Shown one piece after another: positions 7,156 through 16,326 of a stretch of DNA of 64,000 bases. Under the pieces are notes generated by a model, which did no database searches, was not told where the DNA came from, and saw nothing but the letters and a program-made list of their open reading frames with translations. Source of the stretch: G958295935 sp965224235 (lineage in GTDB: Bacteria > Chloroflexota > Dehalococcoidia > Lucifugimonadales > Lucifugimonadaceae); the NCBI GenBank assembly GCA_965224235.1, contig CBDCYP010000002.1:1550001-1614000 (forward strand), read 5' to 3'. Each line of letters opens with the position of its first letter. Position 1 is the stretch's first letter. The position numbers and the translations under genes are program-made.

Positions 7156-9072
7156 ATGGCGAAAGTTATCGGAATCGATCTCGGCACAACCAATTCGGCA
7201 ATGGCCGCAATGGAGGCCGGGGAACCCCGCATTATCGAAAACCAGGAAGGACGCCGGACCACGCCAAGCGTGGTTGGCGTCAACCCAAAGACCGGCGAGA
7301 GGTTCGTTGGCGAACTGGCGCGCCGCCAGGCAATTACCAATCCGGACAACACCGTCTATTCGACCAAACGCTTTATCGGCCGCAGGTTTGATGAACCGAC
7401 GGTTCAGGACGACATCAGCAGGATGTCTTTCAGGATCGGCTCTAACGACGATGGCAGCGTTGGCATCGAGTTGTCCGGCAAAAGTCACAAGCCCGCCGAA
7501 ATTTCGTCGATGGTACTCAGGAAACTCATGGACGACGCCGAGGCCAAACTCGGGGACACCGTCTCCCAGGCCGTGATTACCGTCCCGGCGTACTTCAATG
7601 ACGGCCAGCGCGAGGCCACAAAGATAGCCGGGCAGATAGCCGGCCTGGACGTCCTGCGCATCATTAACGAGCCGACCGCTGCGGCGCTCGCATATGGCCT
7701 CGACAATAAGGGCGACAGCACGATCGCCGTGTATGACCTCGGCGGCGGGACCTTCGACATCACCATCCTGCAATTGGGGGAGGGCGTCTTTGAGGTCAAG
7801 TCGACTAACGGAGACACCCACCTCGGCGGCGATGACTTCGACCTGCGGATCGTCGATTACCTGGCCGACGTATTCAAGAGTGAAAACCTGATCGATCTGC
7901 GCACGGACCCGTCCGCCCATCAGCGGCTGAGGGTCGAGGCGGAGCGAGCAAAAATCGAGCTCTCATCGGTGGCGCAAACGGAGATCAACTTGCCGTTCAT
8001 TACCGCCGACGCGAGCGGTCCCAAACACCTTCAGATGAACCTCACGAGGGCGAAGCTTGAAGAATTGACCGCCGATCTCGTGAACAAGACGGTGGGACCT
8101 TGTCAACAGGCGATCAGGGACTCGGGCCTGCGGCCCGCTGACATCGACGAAATCGTCCTCGTCGGAGGCATGACCCGCATGCCGTCCGTGGCCGAAAAGG
8201 TAGCAGGCATTTTCGGCAAAGAGCCCAACACCACGATCAACCCGGACGAGGTCGTCGCAATAGGCGCCGCCATTCAGGCGGGCGTGCTGCAAGGGGAGGT
8301 CAAAGATGTTTTGCTCCTCGACGTCACGCCCCTGACGTTGGGCATCGAGACTCTCGGCGGCGTGCGGACCGTACTCACACCGCGCAATACGACCATCCCG
8401 ACCTCGAAAACGGAGACCTTTACCACCGCGGCCGACAATCAGAACAGCGTGGAGATCCACGTGGTCCAGGGCGAAAGAGAAATGGCCGCCGACAACGTGT
8501 CCATTGGCCGATTCATGCTCGACGGCATACTGCCAGCGCCCCGCGGCATGCCGCAAATCGAGGTGACGTTCGACATCGACGCAGACGGCATCCTCACCGT
8601 TTCTGCCCGGGACAAGGCCACGAACAAGGAACAGCACATCACCATCACCGGCCGCTCCGGTATGGACCAAAACGAAGTCGAGCGGCTTGTTCGTGAAGCG
8701 GAGGAGCACTCGCAGGAAGACAGGGCAAGGCGGGAAAGCATCGAAACCCGCAACGGCGCCGAAAGCGCCGCTTACCAGGCCGAGAAACTGGTCAAGGACA
8801 ACGAAGACAAGATCTCCGCAGAACTCAAGACCGAAATAGAGGCCTACATTCAAACGGTGCGCGATCTTCTCAGCGACGAAAACGCCGAAACGAGCGCCAT
8901 CGCCAGTGCGGTGACAGCATTGCAAACGTCGTTGCAGAACGTCGGACAGGCTGTCTATGCCGCCGAGCAGCAAACCGCGGCACAGGGTGACGCCGGCGAA
9001 GGCCCCGCCAGCGAAACGTCTGCCGACCAAGACGGGGACGACACGGTCGAGGGCCGGTTCAGGGAAGTCTGA
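7156..9072 (+). CDS. dnaK: Chaperone protein DnaK (Hsp70)
   Basis: A full-length 638-residue Hsp70. The nucleotide-binding domain opens with AKVIGIDLGTTNSAMAAMEA and contains the phosphate-loop motif AVYDLGGGTFDITIL and the adenosine motif EIVLVGGMTRMPSVAEKV. The hydrophobic linker DVLLLDVTPLTLGIETLGG joins it to the substrate-binding beta sandwich, then a helical lid and a C-terminal tail rich in Asp/Glu/Ala. It folds and protects client proteins with GrpE and a J-protein. No dnaJ is encoded next to it, so the partner must lie elsewhere. Confidence 0.97.
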   Translation: MAKVIGIDLGTTNSAMAAMEAGEPRIIENQEGRRTTPSVVGVNPKTGERFVGELARRQAITNPDNTVYSTKRFIGRRFDEPTVQDDISRMSFRIGSNDDGSVGIELSGKSHKPAEISSMVLRKLMDDAEAKLGDTVSQAVITVPAYFNDGQREATKIAGQIAGLDVLRIINEPTAAALAYGLDNKGDSTIAVYDLGGGTFDITILQLGEGVFEVKSTNGDTHLGGDDFDLRIVDYLADVFKSENLIDLRTDPSAHQRLRVEAERAKIELSSVAQTEINLPFITADASGPKHLQMNLTRAKLEELTADLVNKTVGPCQQAIRDSGLRPADIDEIVLVGGMTRMPSVAEKVAGIFGKEPNTTINPDEVVAIGAAIQAGVLQGEVKDVLLLDVTPLTLGIETLGGVRTVLTPRNTTIPTSKTETFTTAADNQNSVEIHVVQGEREMAADNVSIGRFMLDGILPAPRGMPQIEVTFDIDADGILTVSARDKATNKEQHITITGRSGMDQNEVERLVREAEEHSQEDRARRESIETRNGAESAAYQAEKLVKDNEDKISAELKTEIEAYIQTVRDLLSDENAETSAIASAVTALQTSLQNVGQAVYAAEQQTAAQGDAGEGPASETSADQDGDDTVEGRFREV

Positions 9073-9547
9073 ACGGACATCTCAACTGGCGGATTGCCCT
9101 ATGCGTCGGTGGTTCCCCGATCGGAGTCGGGGATGACGGGTGATGGCATGGGCAGGGGAACCCCCCGTTACGTCTTTGCCGGGAAAACGGGGACCGTCGC
9201 AACGTACCGCGGGCCTCTCTTGGAGCTTGTCTCAGAAACCTCGGATCTCCGAAGTGACTATTCTGCGGAGATTGATATTCGTCGGTACTCAGAGCATGAC
9301 GACGTATTACAATCTCGTCATTCCCCTGGAAAGGGGAATCTCGTCTCATGGCGTTCGACACGAAAATGTGAAAAGGACTTATGAAACAAGCTCCTTGCGG
9401 GCGCCCGTCCGGGATGGGGCATGGGAATCACCGCTCATGTCATTTGCGCGTTGCCTGTGCCCCTCCCTTCTCTTCCGCGAATCACCGTGGCCTTGCGAAG
9501 GCCTCATAAGGGAATGAAAATGGCGGCTGTCTGACAAGGTAAGGGAT
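9073..9547 (+). other. Intergenic stretch after dnaK with short palindromes, no gene seen
   Basis: About 475 bp without a credible gene. It contains several small stem-loops: CCCCGA/TCGGGG near 9117-9133 just after dnaK, and ATTCCCC/GGGGAAT near 9322-9341. None is followed by a clear T-run, so they look like dispersed palindromic repeats more than intrinsic terminators, although the first may help end dnaK transcripts. Confidence 0.5.
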
Positions 9548-9572
9548 AGTGGCGGGTTTGAAACCCGCCACT
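9548..9572. repeat. Perfect 25-bp palindrome, REP-like
   Basis: Arms of 12 bp (AGTGGCGGGTTT / AAACCCGCCACT) flank a single G. It sits 7 bp after the end of the methyltransferase pseudogene. A related hairpin core (GGGTTTGA..CCC within GC-rich arms) recurs at 34320-34348, which suggests a dispersed palindromic repeat family. No T-run follows it on either strand. Confidence 0.65.
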
Positions 9573-9578
9573 GCGGTG

Positions 9579-10665
9579 CTACACGTTTGTGGCCACGTAT
9601 AAAAGTTTCTGTTCGTTATGGCCCAGTTCGTGCGCCTCGACATGCGCGAACCCCGCCTCCCTCAACATCTTGACCGCCGTTTCCTGCCCTCACATTGTCC
9701 CCAGGCCCAATCCGCTTTGCGCCAATGAAACGCAGTGTTGAATACGTGTACAGCGTAGGAGCGAGCGGACGGGCGAGATTGAGGTGCAGATCGCTTGAAC
9801 CCGCTATGTCCTGCATCAGGTACAGGCCATCCCGGCGGAGCGCCGCCGAGACGCAATTGAGGACAGTCTGCGGATCGGCCTGATCGTGGATTGCGTCGAA
9901 GGTCAGAGCCAGATCGTACGAATCACGTTCCTCAATACGAGCCGCGTCCCTCACGTAAAACCGGACGTTCACAAATCAGTTTGCCGAAGCATCGCGGCGG
10001 CCTGTGGCGATAGCTTCGAGGGAAATGTCGTAGCCGGTAAACCGGCTCTGAGGAAATCGTTCCGCCAGCAGATTGAGCGCTCGTCCGCTGCCGCAGCCCA
10101 CCTCCAGCACGTCAATACCATGTTCCAGCAGTTGGATCATTCCGGCAGCGATCGGGAGAATCTTGTCCATGAGGGCAGGTAGGACGGACTGGCCGCCGTC
10201 TTCCGCAACCACCTCATGAATCCTCGGAAACTCGTCGTGTGAAACCCCACCTCCATTCCTGAAGCACTCAATGATCCGGTCTTCGACGCTAGCAAATATG
10301 CTGACGTACTGCGCAGCTACAGCCGCGTTCTCGCGTTCGGCGTTAAGTGTGAGTTGAGCGGCGTGCTCTGGCGGAAGCGAATACGTGGCGCAGGCCGGTT
10401 CATACTCAATAAAACCGCTCGTCACCATGGCTGCCAGCCACTCCCGCACATCTCGCTCGTCAAGCCTGGCAGCATCGGCGATACCCTGACTCGACATAGG
10501 CGGCACCTCCGACATGGTGTCGAACAGACCGGTCCGGTGACCTACCGACGTCATGATTGCGAGCGATACGCCGTTCATCATGTGGACCAGCCTGTCGCCG
10601 AACTGCTTAACTCGAGACTCTGAAAAAGACCGTTGCGCCTCATGTTCTCTTTGATGAAATCGCAT
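9579..10665 (-). pseudogene. Decayed class I SAM-dependent methyltransferase (winged-helix N-domain)
   Basis: The reading frame starts near ATG 10665 with the dimerisation/winged-helix region VHMMNGVSLAIMTSVGHRTG and GLFDTMSEVPPMSSQGIADA, then the SAM-binding motif DVLEVGCGSGRALNLLAERF and FTGYDISLEAI. An in-frame TGA at 9976-9978 interrupts it where the family usually has a Gly or similar residue. The same frame then continues with NVRFYVRDAA, LTFDAIHDQADPQTVL and LYLMQDIAGSSDLHLNLA. A small indel near 9735 shifts the frame, and in the new frame a second TGA stands where the family has Trp (GTM-stop-GQETAVKML) before HVEAHELGHNEQKLLYVATNV and a TAG. With three separate lesions it cannot make a full enzyme. 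It would have been about 360 residues. Confidence 0.8.
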
Positions 10666-10771
10666 TGCCCACGCGCAAGTCGCGCCGAACAACCATGAGG
10701 CGTCGGACCCGCAGTTCCCAATACGAACGGCCGAGACCTGACCGCGGGACGGCAATATTCAGCTGGGCGCG

Positions 10772-11584
10772 TTAGCCCTGAACCCGGGGTCCGCCGGGAT
10801 ACGATCCACCGGCGTTCATCGCAAGATTTCCGCCGTCCAAGGGGATAATCGCCCCCGTTACGAACGAAGCGGCATCCGCCGCCAGGAAAATCGCCACTCC
10901 CTTGATCTCTTCTGATCGGCCCAATCGCCCCATGGGAATGCCGCCGACAAACACGTCTCGAAGTGGCGGATTGCTCGCCATTCGGTCCGCAAGCCCGGCG
11001 TTCAGCACCTGCGCAGGCAGGATCGCGTTTACACGCACACCTCGCCCTGACCACTCCGTGCTCAATTCACGTGTCATCTGAATCACGGAAGCCATCGCCA
11101 TACCGTACGCGGTGTGGCCGCGGCCCAGTGAATTCCGCCCGCCGATGGACCCGATGTTGATGATGCTGCCCTTACCCTGAGCGAGCATTCGCTCCCCTGC
11201 TTCACGGCAAGCAACGAATCGGCCGAACACGAGGTTTTGGGCAACCTTCATAACGACCGAAACGTCCATATCTTCCGGCGGCCCCATGATCCCTTCGCCG
11301 GCGACGTTTCCCAAAATATCGATACGGCCAAACTCGGAGTCCACGGTTTCAAACATACTCGTTATTTGCTCGGGCATGGACACGTCACAACGCAACGGCA
11401 AGACCCGTCTGCCCAACGAACGAATTTCGTCGGCCGTTTCTTCGGCGCCCGGCAAGTTGATATCAGCCAATACGAGGTCTGCGCCAGACTCCGCAAACCC
11501 TATGGCCATCTGCTTGCCCATGCCGCTGGCTGCGCCCGTTACCAACGCAACGCGGCCAACGAGATCGAATAGCGGGTGAGTCAT
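10772..11584 (-). CDS. SDR-family oxidoreductase with Met in place of the catalytic Lys
   Basis: A 270-residue classical short-chain dehydrogenase/reductase. The dinucleotide-binding TGAASGMG motif is at residues 16-23, with LADINL after beta-2, NVAGEG in place of NNAG, and the active-site Ser in IINIGSIGGRN. The Tyr is present in TAYGMAMASVIQMTREL, but the Lys four residues on (YxxxK) is Met. The Lys normally lowers the Tyr pKa, so activity may be altered or lost, or another residue may take over. The C-terminus has the usual FVTGAIIPLDGGNLA. It lies on the same strand as the pyr operon, 21 bp after carB, and could be its last gene. Confidence 0.87.
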   Translation of the reverse strand: MTHPLFDLVGRVALVTGAASGMGKQMAIGFAESGADLVLADINLPGAEETADEIRSLGRRVLPLRCDVSMPEQITSMFETVDSEFGRIDILGNVAGEGIMGPPEDMDVSVVMKVAQNLVFGRFVACREAGERMLAQGKGSIINIGSIGGRNSLGRGHTAYGMAMASVIQMTRELSTEWSGRGVRVNAILPAQVLNAGLADRMASNPPLRDVFVGGIPMGRLGRSEEIKGVAIFLAADAASFVTGAIIPLDGGNLAMNAGGSYPGGPRVQG

Positions 11585-11605
11585 GGTCTGCCTCGAATTC
11601 GAGGT

Positions 11606-14600
11606 CTATTCCCGCGCAGTATCCTCAAGGTACTCGGCCATGCGCAACACGCTGTACGTGTCTCCGTTACGCCGCGACGATTCGACAGCGCAACGGGCGG
11701 TGTCGAGCGATGTGAAACATGGTATGCGGCACTCTGCGGCGGCCCTCCTGATGTGGAATCCGTCCTGCAACGTTTGGCGGTCGCCGGTGATCGTATTGAC
11801 AACCGAGGACACAGTGCCATCTTCGATCAGGTCAACAACCGTGGGGTGTTTTCCGGACAACCGGCGGTCGACCTCGGTAACTTCATGGCCCAATGTGCGG
11901 ATCATGGCAGCCGTGCCGGCCGTCGCGTACATCCTGTACTCGTTCGTGGCTAGCTCACGCACAAGAGGCATTGCATCGGCCTTGTCCCCGTCCGCCACAC
12001 TGAGCAATATACTCGCTCCGGACCGCAGGGACAGGCCCGAGGCCATTAGCGCCTTCACGACCGCGCCCTCGTAATTTCGATCAATCCCCATTACCTCGCC
12101 GGTTGATTTCATTTCCGGACCAAGGAACGTATCAACCCCGGCGAGCTTCGACATGGAAAAAACCGGCGCCTTGACGGCCACCAAATTTCGCCTGGGCGCG
12201 AGTCCCGGCTCGTATCCCTGCTCTCTTATGGACCGGCCGCGCATCACCTCGACCGCCAATTTCACCATCGGCACACGGGTGACTTTCGATATGAAAGGAA
12301 CCGTGCGACTAGACCGCGGGTTCACCTCAAGCACATAAACACGGGAGGGGTGGCCGTTATGTGCGGTCGCATTGGCGCCTGAATATCCAGCAGGTCCTGC
12401 GACCAGATTCCTGTACCCGCCGCCGCCAGTGATCACGAACTGAATGTTCATAAGGCCGCGCAGGCCCAGGGCCCGACCGATACGGCCGGTGTAGTCGACC
12501 AACGTCTGTACTTCTTCTTCATTGAGCGAAAGAGCCGGATAAACGGCGAGGGAGTCGCCGCTGTGCACTCCGGCCCGTTCAACGTGCTGCATGATGCCTG
12601 GAATGATCACGTCCTCGCCGTCGCACACGGCGTCAAGTTCGACCTCCACCCCTTCGAGATATCGGTCTACAAGAATGGCCTGTTGCCGCGATGCGTCGAC
12701 GGAGCGTTCGAAGTACCGGACCAGTTCGGCCGGGGTCTGAAGGATCTCCATGGCCCGTCCGCCGAGTACATAGCTTGGTCTAACGAGAACCGGGTATCCG
12801 ATGTTGCCAGCTACTTGAAGGGCTTGCTCAGCCGTCCGAGCCGTTCCACCCGGTGGCTGCGGGATGCCGTTACGCGCCGCCAGCTCTTCGAAGCGACCGC
12901 GATCGGTTGCCATGTCGATGGCATACGCAGACGTTCCCATGATCGGCAGCCCGGCGATATCGAGCGTTTGGGACAGATTTATCGCAGTCTGTCCGCCGAA
13001 CTGCACCATGGTCGCGGGCAGTACGGCGTCGGCAGTATCGCCGTTCGAACCGGAGGCGCCACCCTCGTTTTCGATAACGTCCCGCACGCTCTCCTCGTCG
13101 AGGGGTTCGAAATACAGGCGGTCCGAGGTATCGTAGTCGGTCGAAACGGTCTCCGGGTTTGAGTTGACCATCACGCTCCGGACACCGGCGGCCTGTAGGG
13201 CCCATGCGGCGTGGACGGAGCAGTAGTCGAACTCTATGCCTTGTCCGATTCGAATCGGGCCTGAGCCCAGCACTACGGCGGTTTCTCCGCCCATCGGCAG
13301 AGCCTCGTTCTCCTCTTCGTAGGCGCTGTAGTAGTAAGGCGTGACGGCCTCGAACTCACCGGCGCACGTGTCCACCATCTTGTAGACAGGTGATATTCCC
13401 AGCTCGCGGCGCAGTGTGCGCACCTGCTCCGGGAGACGGTCGGAGAGGGTCGCGATCTGGGCGTCGGAAAAACCCATACGCTTTGCTTGCAACAGGAGCC
13501 CGGCCGACAGCGGCTCTGAAAGTAGCCGCCGCTCCATATTAACGATTCGCTCAATTGCTCTAGTAAACCACGGGTCGATACCGGTCTGCGCCGAAAGCTC
13601 ATCGGCGGAAGCGCGCCGCCTGAGGGCTGCGGCCAACCGCCATATCCGGTCGTCATCCACCGCAAGTTCGATACTATCTTCGCCCGCCCACGACGGCTCT
13701 TCCCAAAGCAACGAACCGCGATTGTTTTCGAGCGACCGGACGGCCTTCTGAAATGCGGCCTCAAAGGTGCGGTCGATCGCCATAACCTCTCCGGTCGCCT
13801 TCATCTGAGTACCGAGGACTCGATCCCCCGTGGCGAACTTGTCGAATGGCCAGCGCGGAATCTTGACAACGCAGTAGTCGAGCGCCGGTTCGAATGCCGC
13901 AGTGGTTTTCCTCGTTACTGCGTTCGGGATCTGATCGAGTGTGAGGCCCAGAGCGATCTTCGCTGCCACCCTGGCAATCGGATAGCCGGTCGCCTTGCTC
14001 GCGAGAGCCGAGCTTCGGCTTACCCGCGGGTTCACTTCGATCACGTAGTACATCGGCTGATCGACCCCGATGTCAGGAAGCCCCCGCTCAACGACCGGTC
14101 CCGGCCTATAGGCGAACTGCACGTTGCATCCGCCTTCAATGCCCAAACCGCTGATGATGTTCAACGCAGCGGAACGCAGCCGTTGATAGTCCTTGTCGGA
14201 CAGGGTTTGACTCGGCGCCACGACGATGGAGTCGCCCGTGTGGACTCCCATCGGGTCGAAGTTCTCCATGTTGCAAATCGTGATGACGTTGCCGGCGCCA
14301 TCCCGCATGACCTCGTACTCGATTTCCTTCCAGCCTAGCAGCGACTTCTCTATGAGAACCTGCCCTGCTAGTGACGCCGCGATGCCCCCCGCGGCTATGG
14401 TCCGGAGCTCCATTTCGTCGCGGGCGACCCCACCTCCGGTGCCGCCTAGCGTGTATGCGGGGCGAACCACAACGGGGTAGCCAATACCGGTCGCCGCATC
14501 GACGGCCGCGTCAACGGACTCGACCGCCTCGCTCTGCGGGACGGGTTCGGAGATTTCAGATAACAGTGATCGAAATCGATCCCTGTCCTCGGCGGTCCGT

Positions 14601-14965
14601 ATGGACTCAATCGGCGTGCCGAGCACGCGCACCCCAAATCGCTCCAGAACGCCCGAATCCGCCAGCTCCACCGCCAGGTTGAGGCCCGTCTGTCCGCCCA
14701 GGGTTGCCAGGATTCCGTCCGGTCGCTCGCGTTCGATGATCCGCTCAAGGATCGGCGCCGTCAGCGGTTCGATATAGATGTGGTCCGCAACGTCCTCGTC
14801 GGTCATGATAGTCGCCGGGTTCGAGTTGACCAATACGACCTCGACACCCTCTTCCCGCAACGCCTTGCAGGCCTGGGTCCCGGCGTAGTCGAACTCGGCA
14901 GCCTGACCAATGACGATTGGACCCGATCCGATTACGAGTACTTTTGACGCCGCGGCCTTAGTCAC
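11606..14965 (-). CDS. carB: Carbamoyl-phosphate synthase large subunit
   Basis: A protein of about 1119 residues with both ATP-grasp halves. The first half opens KVLVIGSGPIVIGQAAEFDY, has GLNLAVELADSGVLERFGV and the ATP site GIGYPVVVRPAYTLGGTGGG. The second repeats the pattern with AVVLGSGPIRIGQGIEFDYC and IGYPVLVRPSYVLGGRAMEI. The C-terminal MGS-like allosteric domain carries YATAGTAAMIRTLG. It makes carbamoyl phosphate from bicarbonate, ATP and ammonia passed from CarA. Start set at GTG 14965, 16 bp after the carA stop, because upstream sequence is non-conserved. It is the fifth gene of the pyr operon under PyrR control. Confidence 0.95.
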   Translation of the reverse strand: MTKAAASKVLVIGSGPIVIGQAAEFDYAGTQACKALREEGVEVVLVNSNPATIMTDEDVADHIYIEPLTAPILERIIERERPDGILATLGGQTGLNLAVELADSGVLERFGVRVLGTPIESIRTAEDRDRFRSLLSEISEPVPQSEAVESVDAAVDAATGIGYPVVVRPAYTLGGTGGGVARDEMELRTIAAGGIAASLAGQVLIEKSLLGWKEIEYEVMRDGAGNVITICNMENFDPMGVHTGDSIVVAPSQTLSDKDYQRLRSAALNIISGLGIEGGCNVQFAYRPGPVVERGLPDIGVDQPMYYVIEVNPRVSRSSALASKATGYPIARVAAKIALGLTLDQIPNAVTRKTTAAFEPALDYCVVKIPRWPFDKFATGDRVLGTQMKATGEVMAIDRTFEAAFQKAVRSLENNRGSLLWEEPSWAGEDSIELAVDDDRIWRLAAALRRRASADELSAQTGIDPWFTRAIERIVNMERRLLSEPLSAGLLLQAKRMGFSDAQIATLSDRLPEQVRTLRRELGISPVYKMVDTCAGEFEAVTPYYYSAYEEENEALPMGGETAVVLGSGPIRIGQGIEFDYCSVHAAWALQAAGVRSVMVNSNPETVSTDYDTSDRLYFEPLDEESVRDVIENEGGASGSNGDTADAVLPATMVQFGGQTAINLSQTLDIAGLPIMGTSAYAIDMATDRGRFEELAARNGIPQPPGGTARTAEQALQVAGNIGYPVLVRPSYVLGGRAMEILQTPAELVRYFERSVDASRQQAILVDRYLEGVEVELDAVCDGEDVIIPGIMQHVERAGVHSGDSLAVYPALSLNEEEVQTLVDYTGRIGRALGLRGLMNIQFVITGGGGYRNLVAGPAGYSGANATAHNGHPSRVYVLEVNPRSSRTVPFISKVTRVPMVKLAVEVMRGRSIREQGYEPGLAPRRNLVAVKAPVFSMSKLAGVDTFLGPEMKSTGEVMGIDRNYEGAVVKALMASGLSLRSGASILLSVADGDKADAMPLVRELATNEYRMYATAGTAAMIRTLGHEVTEVDRRLSGKHPTVVDLIEDGTVSSVVNTITGDRQTLQDGFHIRRAAAECRIPCFTSLDTARCAVESSRRNGDTYSVLRMAEYLEDTARE

Positions 14966-14981
14966 AGTGTGCTCGCTGAGA

Positions 14982-16229
14982 TCACTTGTTGGAGGCGCGG
15001 GCGGTTGCAGGATGGTCGTTGCCTGATACCTGTGACGAGGACTGTCCGGGGGTTCCCGCGGAGACGCTTTGGGCCTCGCTCCGGACAGGCAGGAGGGACA
15101 CATCGTCGATACCGGCCGAACGTTCCCTGACTTTATGCAGGATGCGGTCGAACAGATACTCGGAATCGTGCGGGCCGGGCGAGGCTTCGGCGTGGTACTG
15201 AATGGTCAACACCGGCAGTTTGGTGTGAACCAACCCCTCCACCGTACCGTCATTGAGGTTTACATGGGATACGAACACGTCATCCGGCAACCCGTCCGGG
15301 TCGACCGCGTAACCGTGGTTTTGGGCGGTTACGTAAATTTTGCCCGTTTCGACATCCTTGACTGGCTGATTCCCGCCCCGGTGCCCGAACTTCAGTTTGA
15401 ATGTAGACGCGCCCAGGGCCCTTGCGATCACCTGGTGTCCGAGGCAGATACCCATCAAGGGCGTCGCTGAGTTGAGCAGTCCCGCTGCGGTCTCGGTAGC
15501 AGCGTCGAGTAAACCCGGGTCGCCGGGTCCTGGGGACAGGACAACACCGTCCGGCCTGAACGAGAGGATCTGTTCCGCCGTAGCGTTGTCAGGCGCCACG
15601 ACTATGTCGCAACCACGTCTCGACAGACACCTCAATATGTTGAGTTTCACCCCGAAGTCCGAGACCACGATACGGAGTCGCCGGCCTGAATCGCGAGGCT
15701 TCCGTTGCGCTTGATCATGTTGGCCTGAACCGCCTTCCCATTCATAGACGGTATCGGTACTGACCTTGCTGACCACGTCTACCTCGCCGTAACGCGGCGA
15801 TGATAGGAGGACGTCGAGCGCGGCGGCGACATCTTCACGCGGCGTGATAATGCCCATCATCACGCCGCGTGAACGCAATTTGCGGGTAATCGCCCGCGTG
15901 TCTACTCCGGCCACGCCGGGCACACCGTTGTTCTGCAGATAGTCGTGAATCGTTCCGACGGAGAGGGTGTGACTGGGCTCATCGCAATCTTGCCGTACCA
16001 CGAAACCCTCGACCTGGATGCGGTTCGATTCCGTGTCGCCGGGGTTTACCCCGTAGTTGCCGATCAGCGGATACGTTGGTACGAGGATCTGACCCCCGTA
16101 CGAAGGGTCAGTCAACATCTCCTGATAGCCGGTCATCGAGGTGTTGAACACTGCCTCCCCAACCGCCTCTACCTCCGCGCCGAGGCGGACGCCCACATAG
16201 GACGAGCCATCTTCCAGTACCAGGCGCAT
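14982..16229 (-). CDS. carA: Carbamoyl-phosphate synthase small (glutaminase) subunit
   Basis: About 415 residues. The N-terminal CPSase domain starts MRLVLEDGSSYVGVRLGAEV and has TSMTGYQEMLTDPSYGGQI and GVDTRAITRKLRSRGVMMG. The C-terminal class I glutamine amidotransferase domain has the nucleophile Cys in PLMGICLGHQVIARALG, the oxyanion GPGDP motif and QYHAEASPGPHD with His and Glu. It supplies ammonia to CarB through a tunnel. The open frame extends upstream to overlap pyrC (ATGs at 16262, 16295, 16343, 16367), but family starts align with ATG 16229. A Gln/Ser/Thr-rich tail of about 30 residues is unconserved. Confidence 0.93.
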   Translation of the reverse strand: MRLVLEDGSSYVGVRLGAEVEAVGEAVFNTSMTGYQEMLTDPSYGGQILVPTYPLIGNYGVNPGDTESNRIQVEGFVVRQDCDEPSHTLSVGTIHDYLQNNGVPGVAGVDTRAITRKLRSRGVMMGIITPREDVAAALDVLLSSPRYGEVDVVSKVSTDTVYEWEGGSGQHDQAQRKPRDSGRRLRIVVSDFGVKLNILRCLSRRGCDIVVAPDNATAEQILSFRPDGVVLSPGPGDPGLLDAATETAAGLLNSATPLMGICLGHQVIARALGASTFKLKFGHRGGNQPVKDVETGKIYVTAQNHGYAVDPDGLPDDVFVSHVNLNDGTVEGLVHTKLPVLTIQYHAEASPGPHDSEYLFDRILHKVRERSAGIDDVSLLPVRSEAQSVSAGTPGQSSSQVSGNDHPATARASNK

Positions 16230-16326
16230 TGGGCCGCGTATTTCGGTCACAGCGCGATACATTCGAATGTTGAAGTCATGGTCCCCGAGCCGCATTTTGG
16301 GAACAAACCCGGACGGAATCGAAACA

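Noticed and set aside
7963..9030. A 355-codon open frame on the minus strand opposite dnaK
   Set aside because: It mirrors dnaK codon structure (G+C-rich third positions on the other strand), has no recognisable domain, and the sense frame is a full Hsp70.
9579..10665. TGA read as an amino acid (recoding or selenocysteine) in the methyltransferase gene
   Set aside because: TGA serves as a normal stop for many genes here (dnaK, carA, pyrC and others), no SECIS-like hairpin was seen after the codons, and the gene also has a frameshift.
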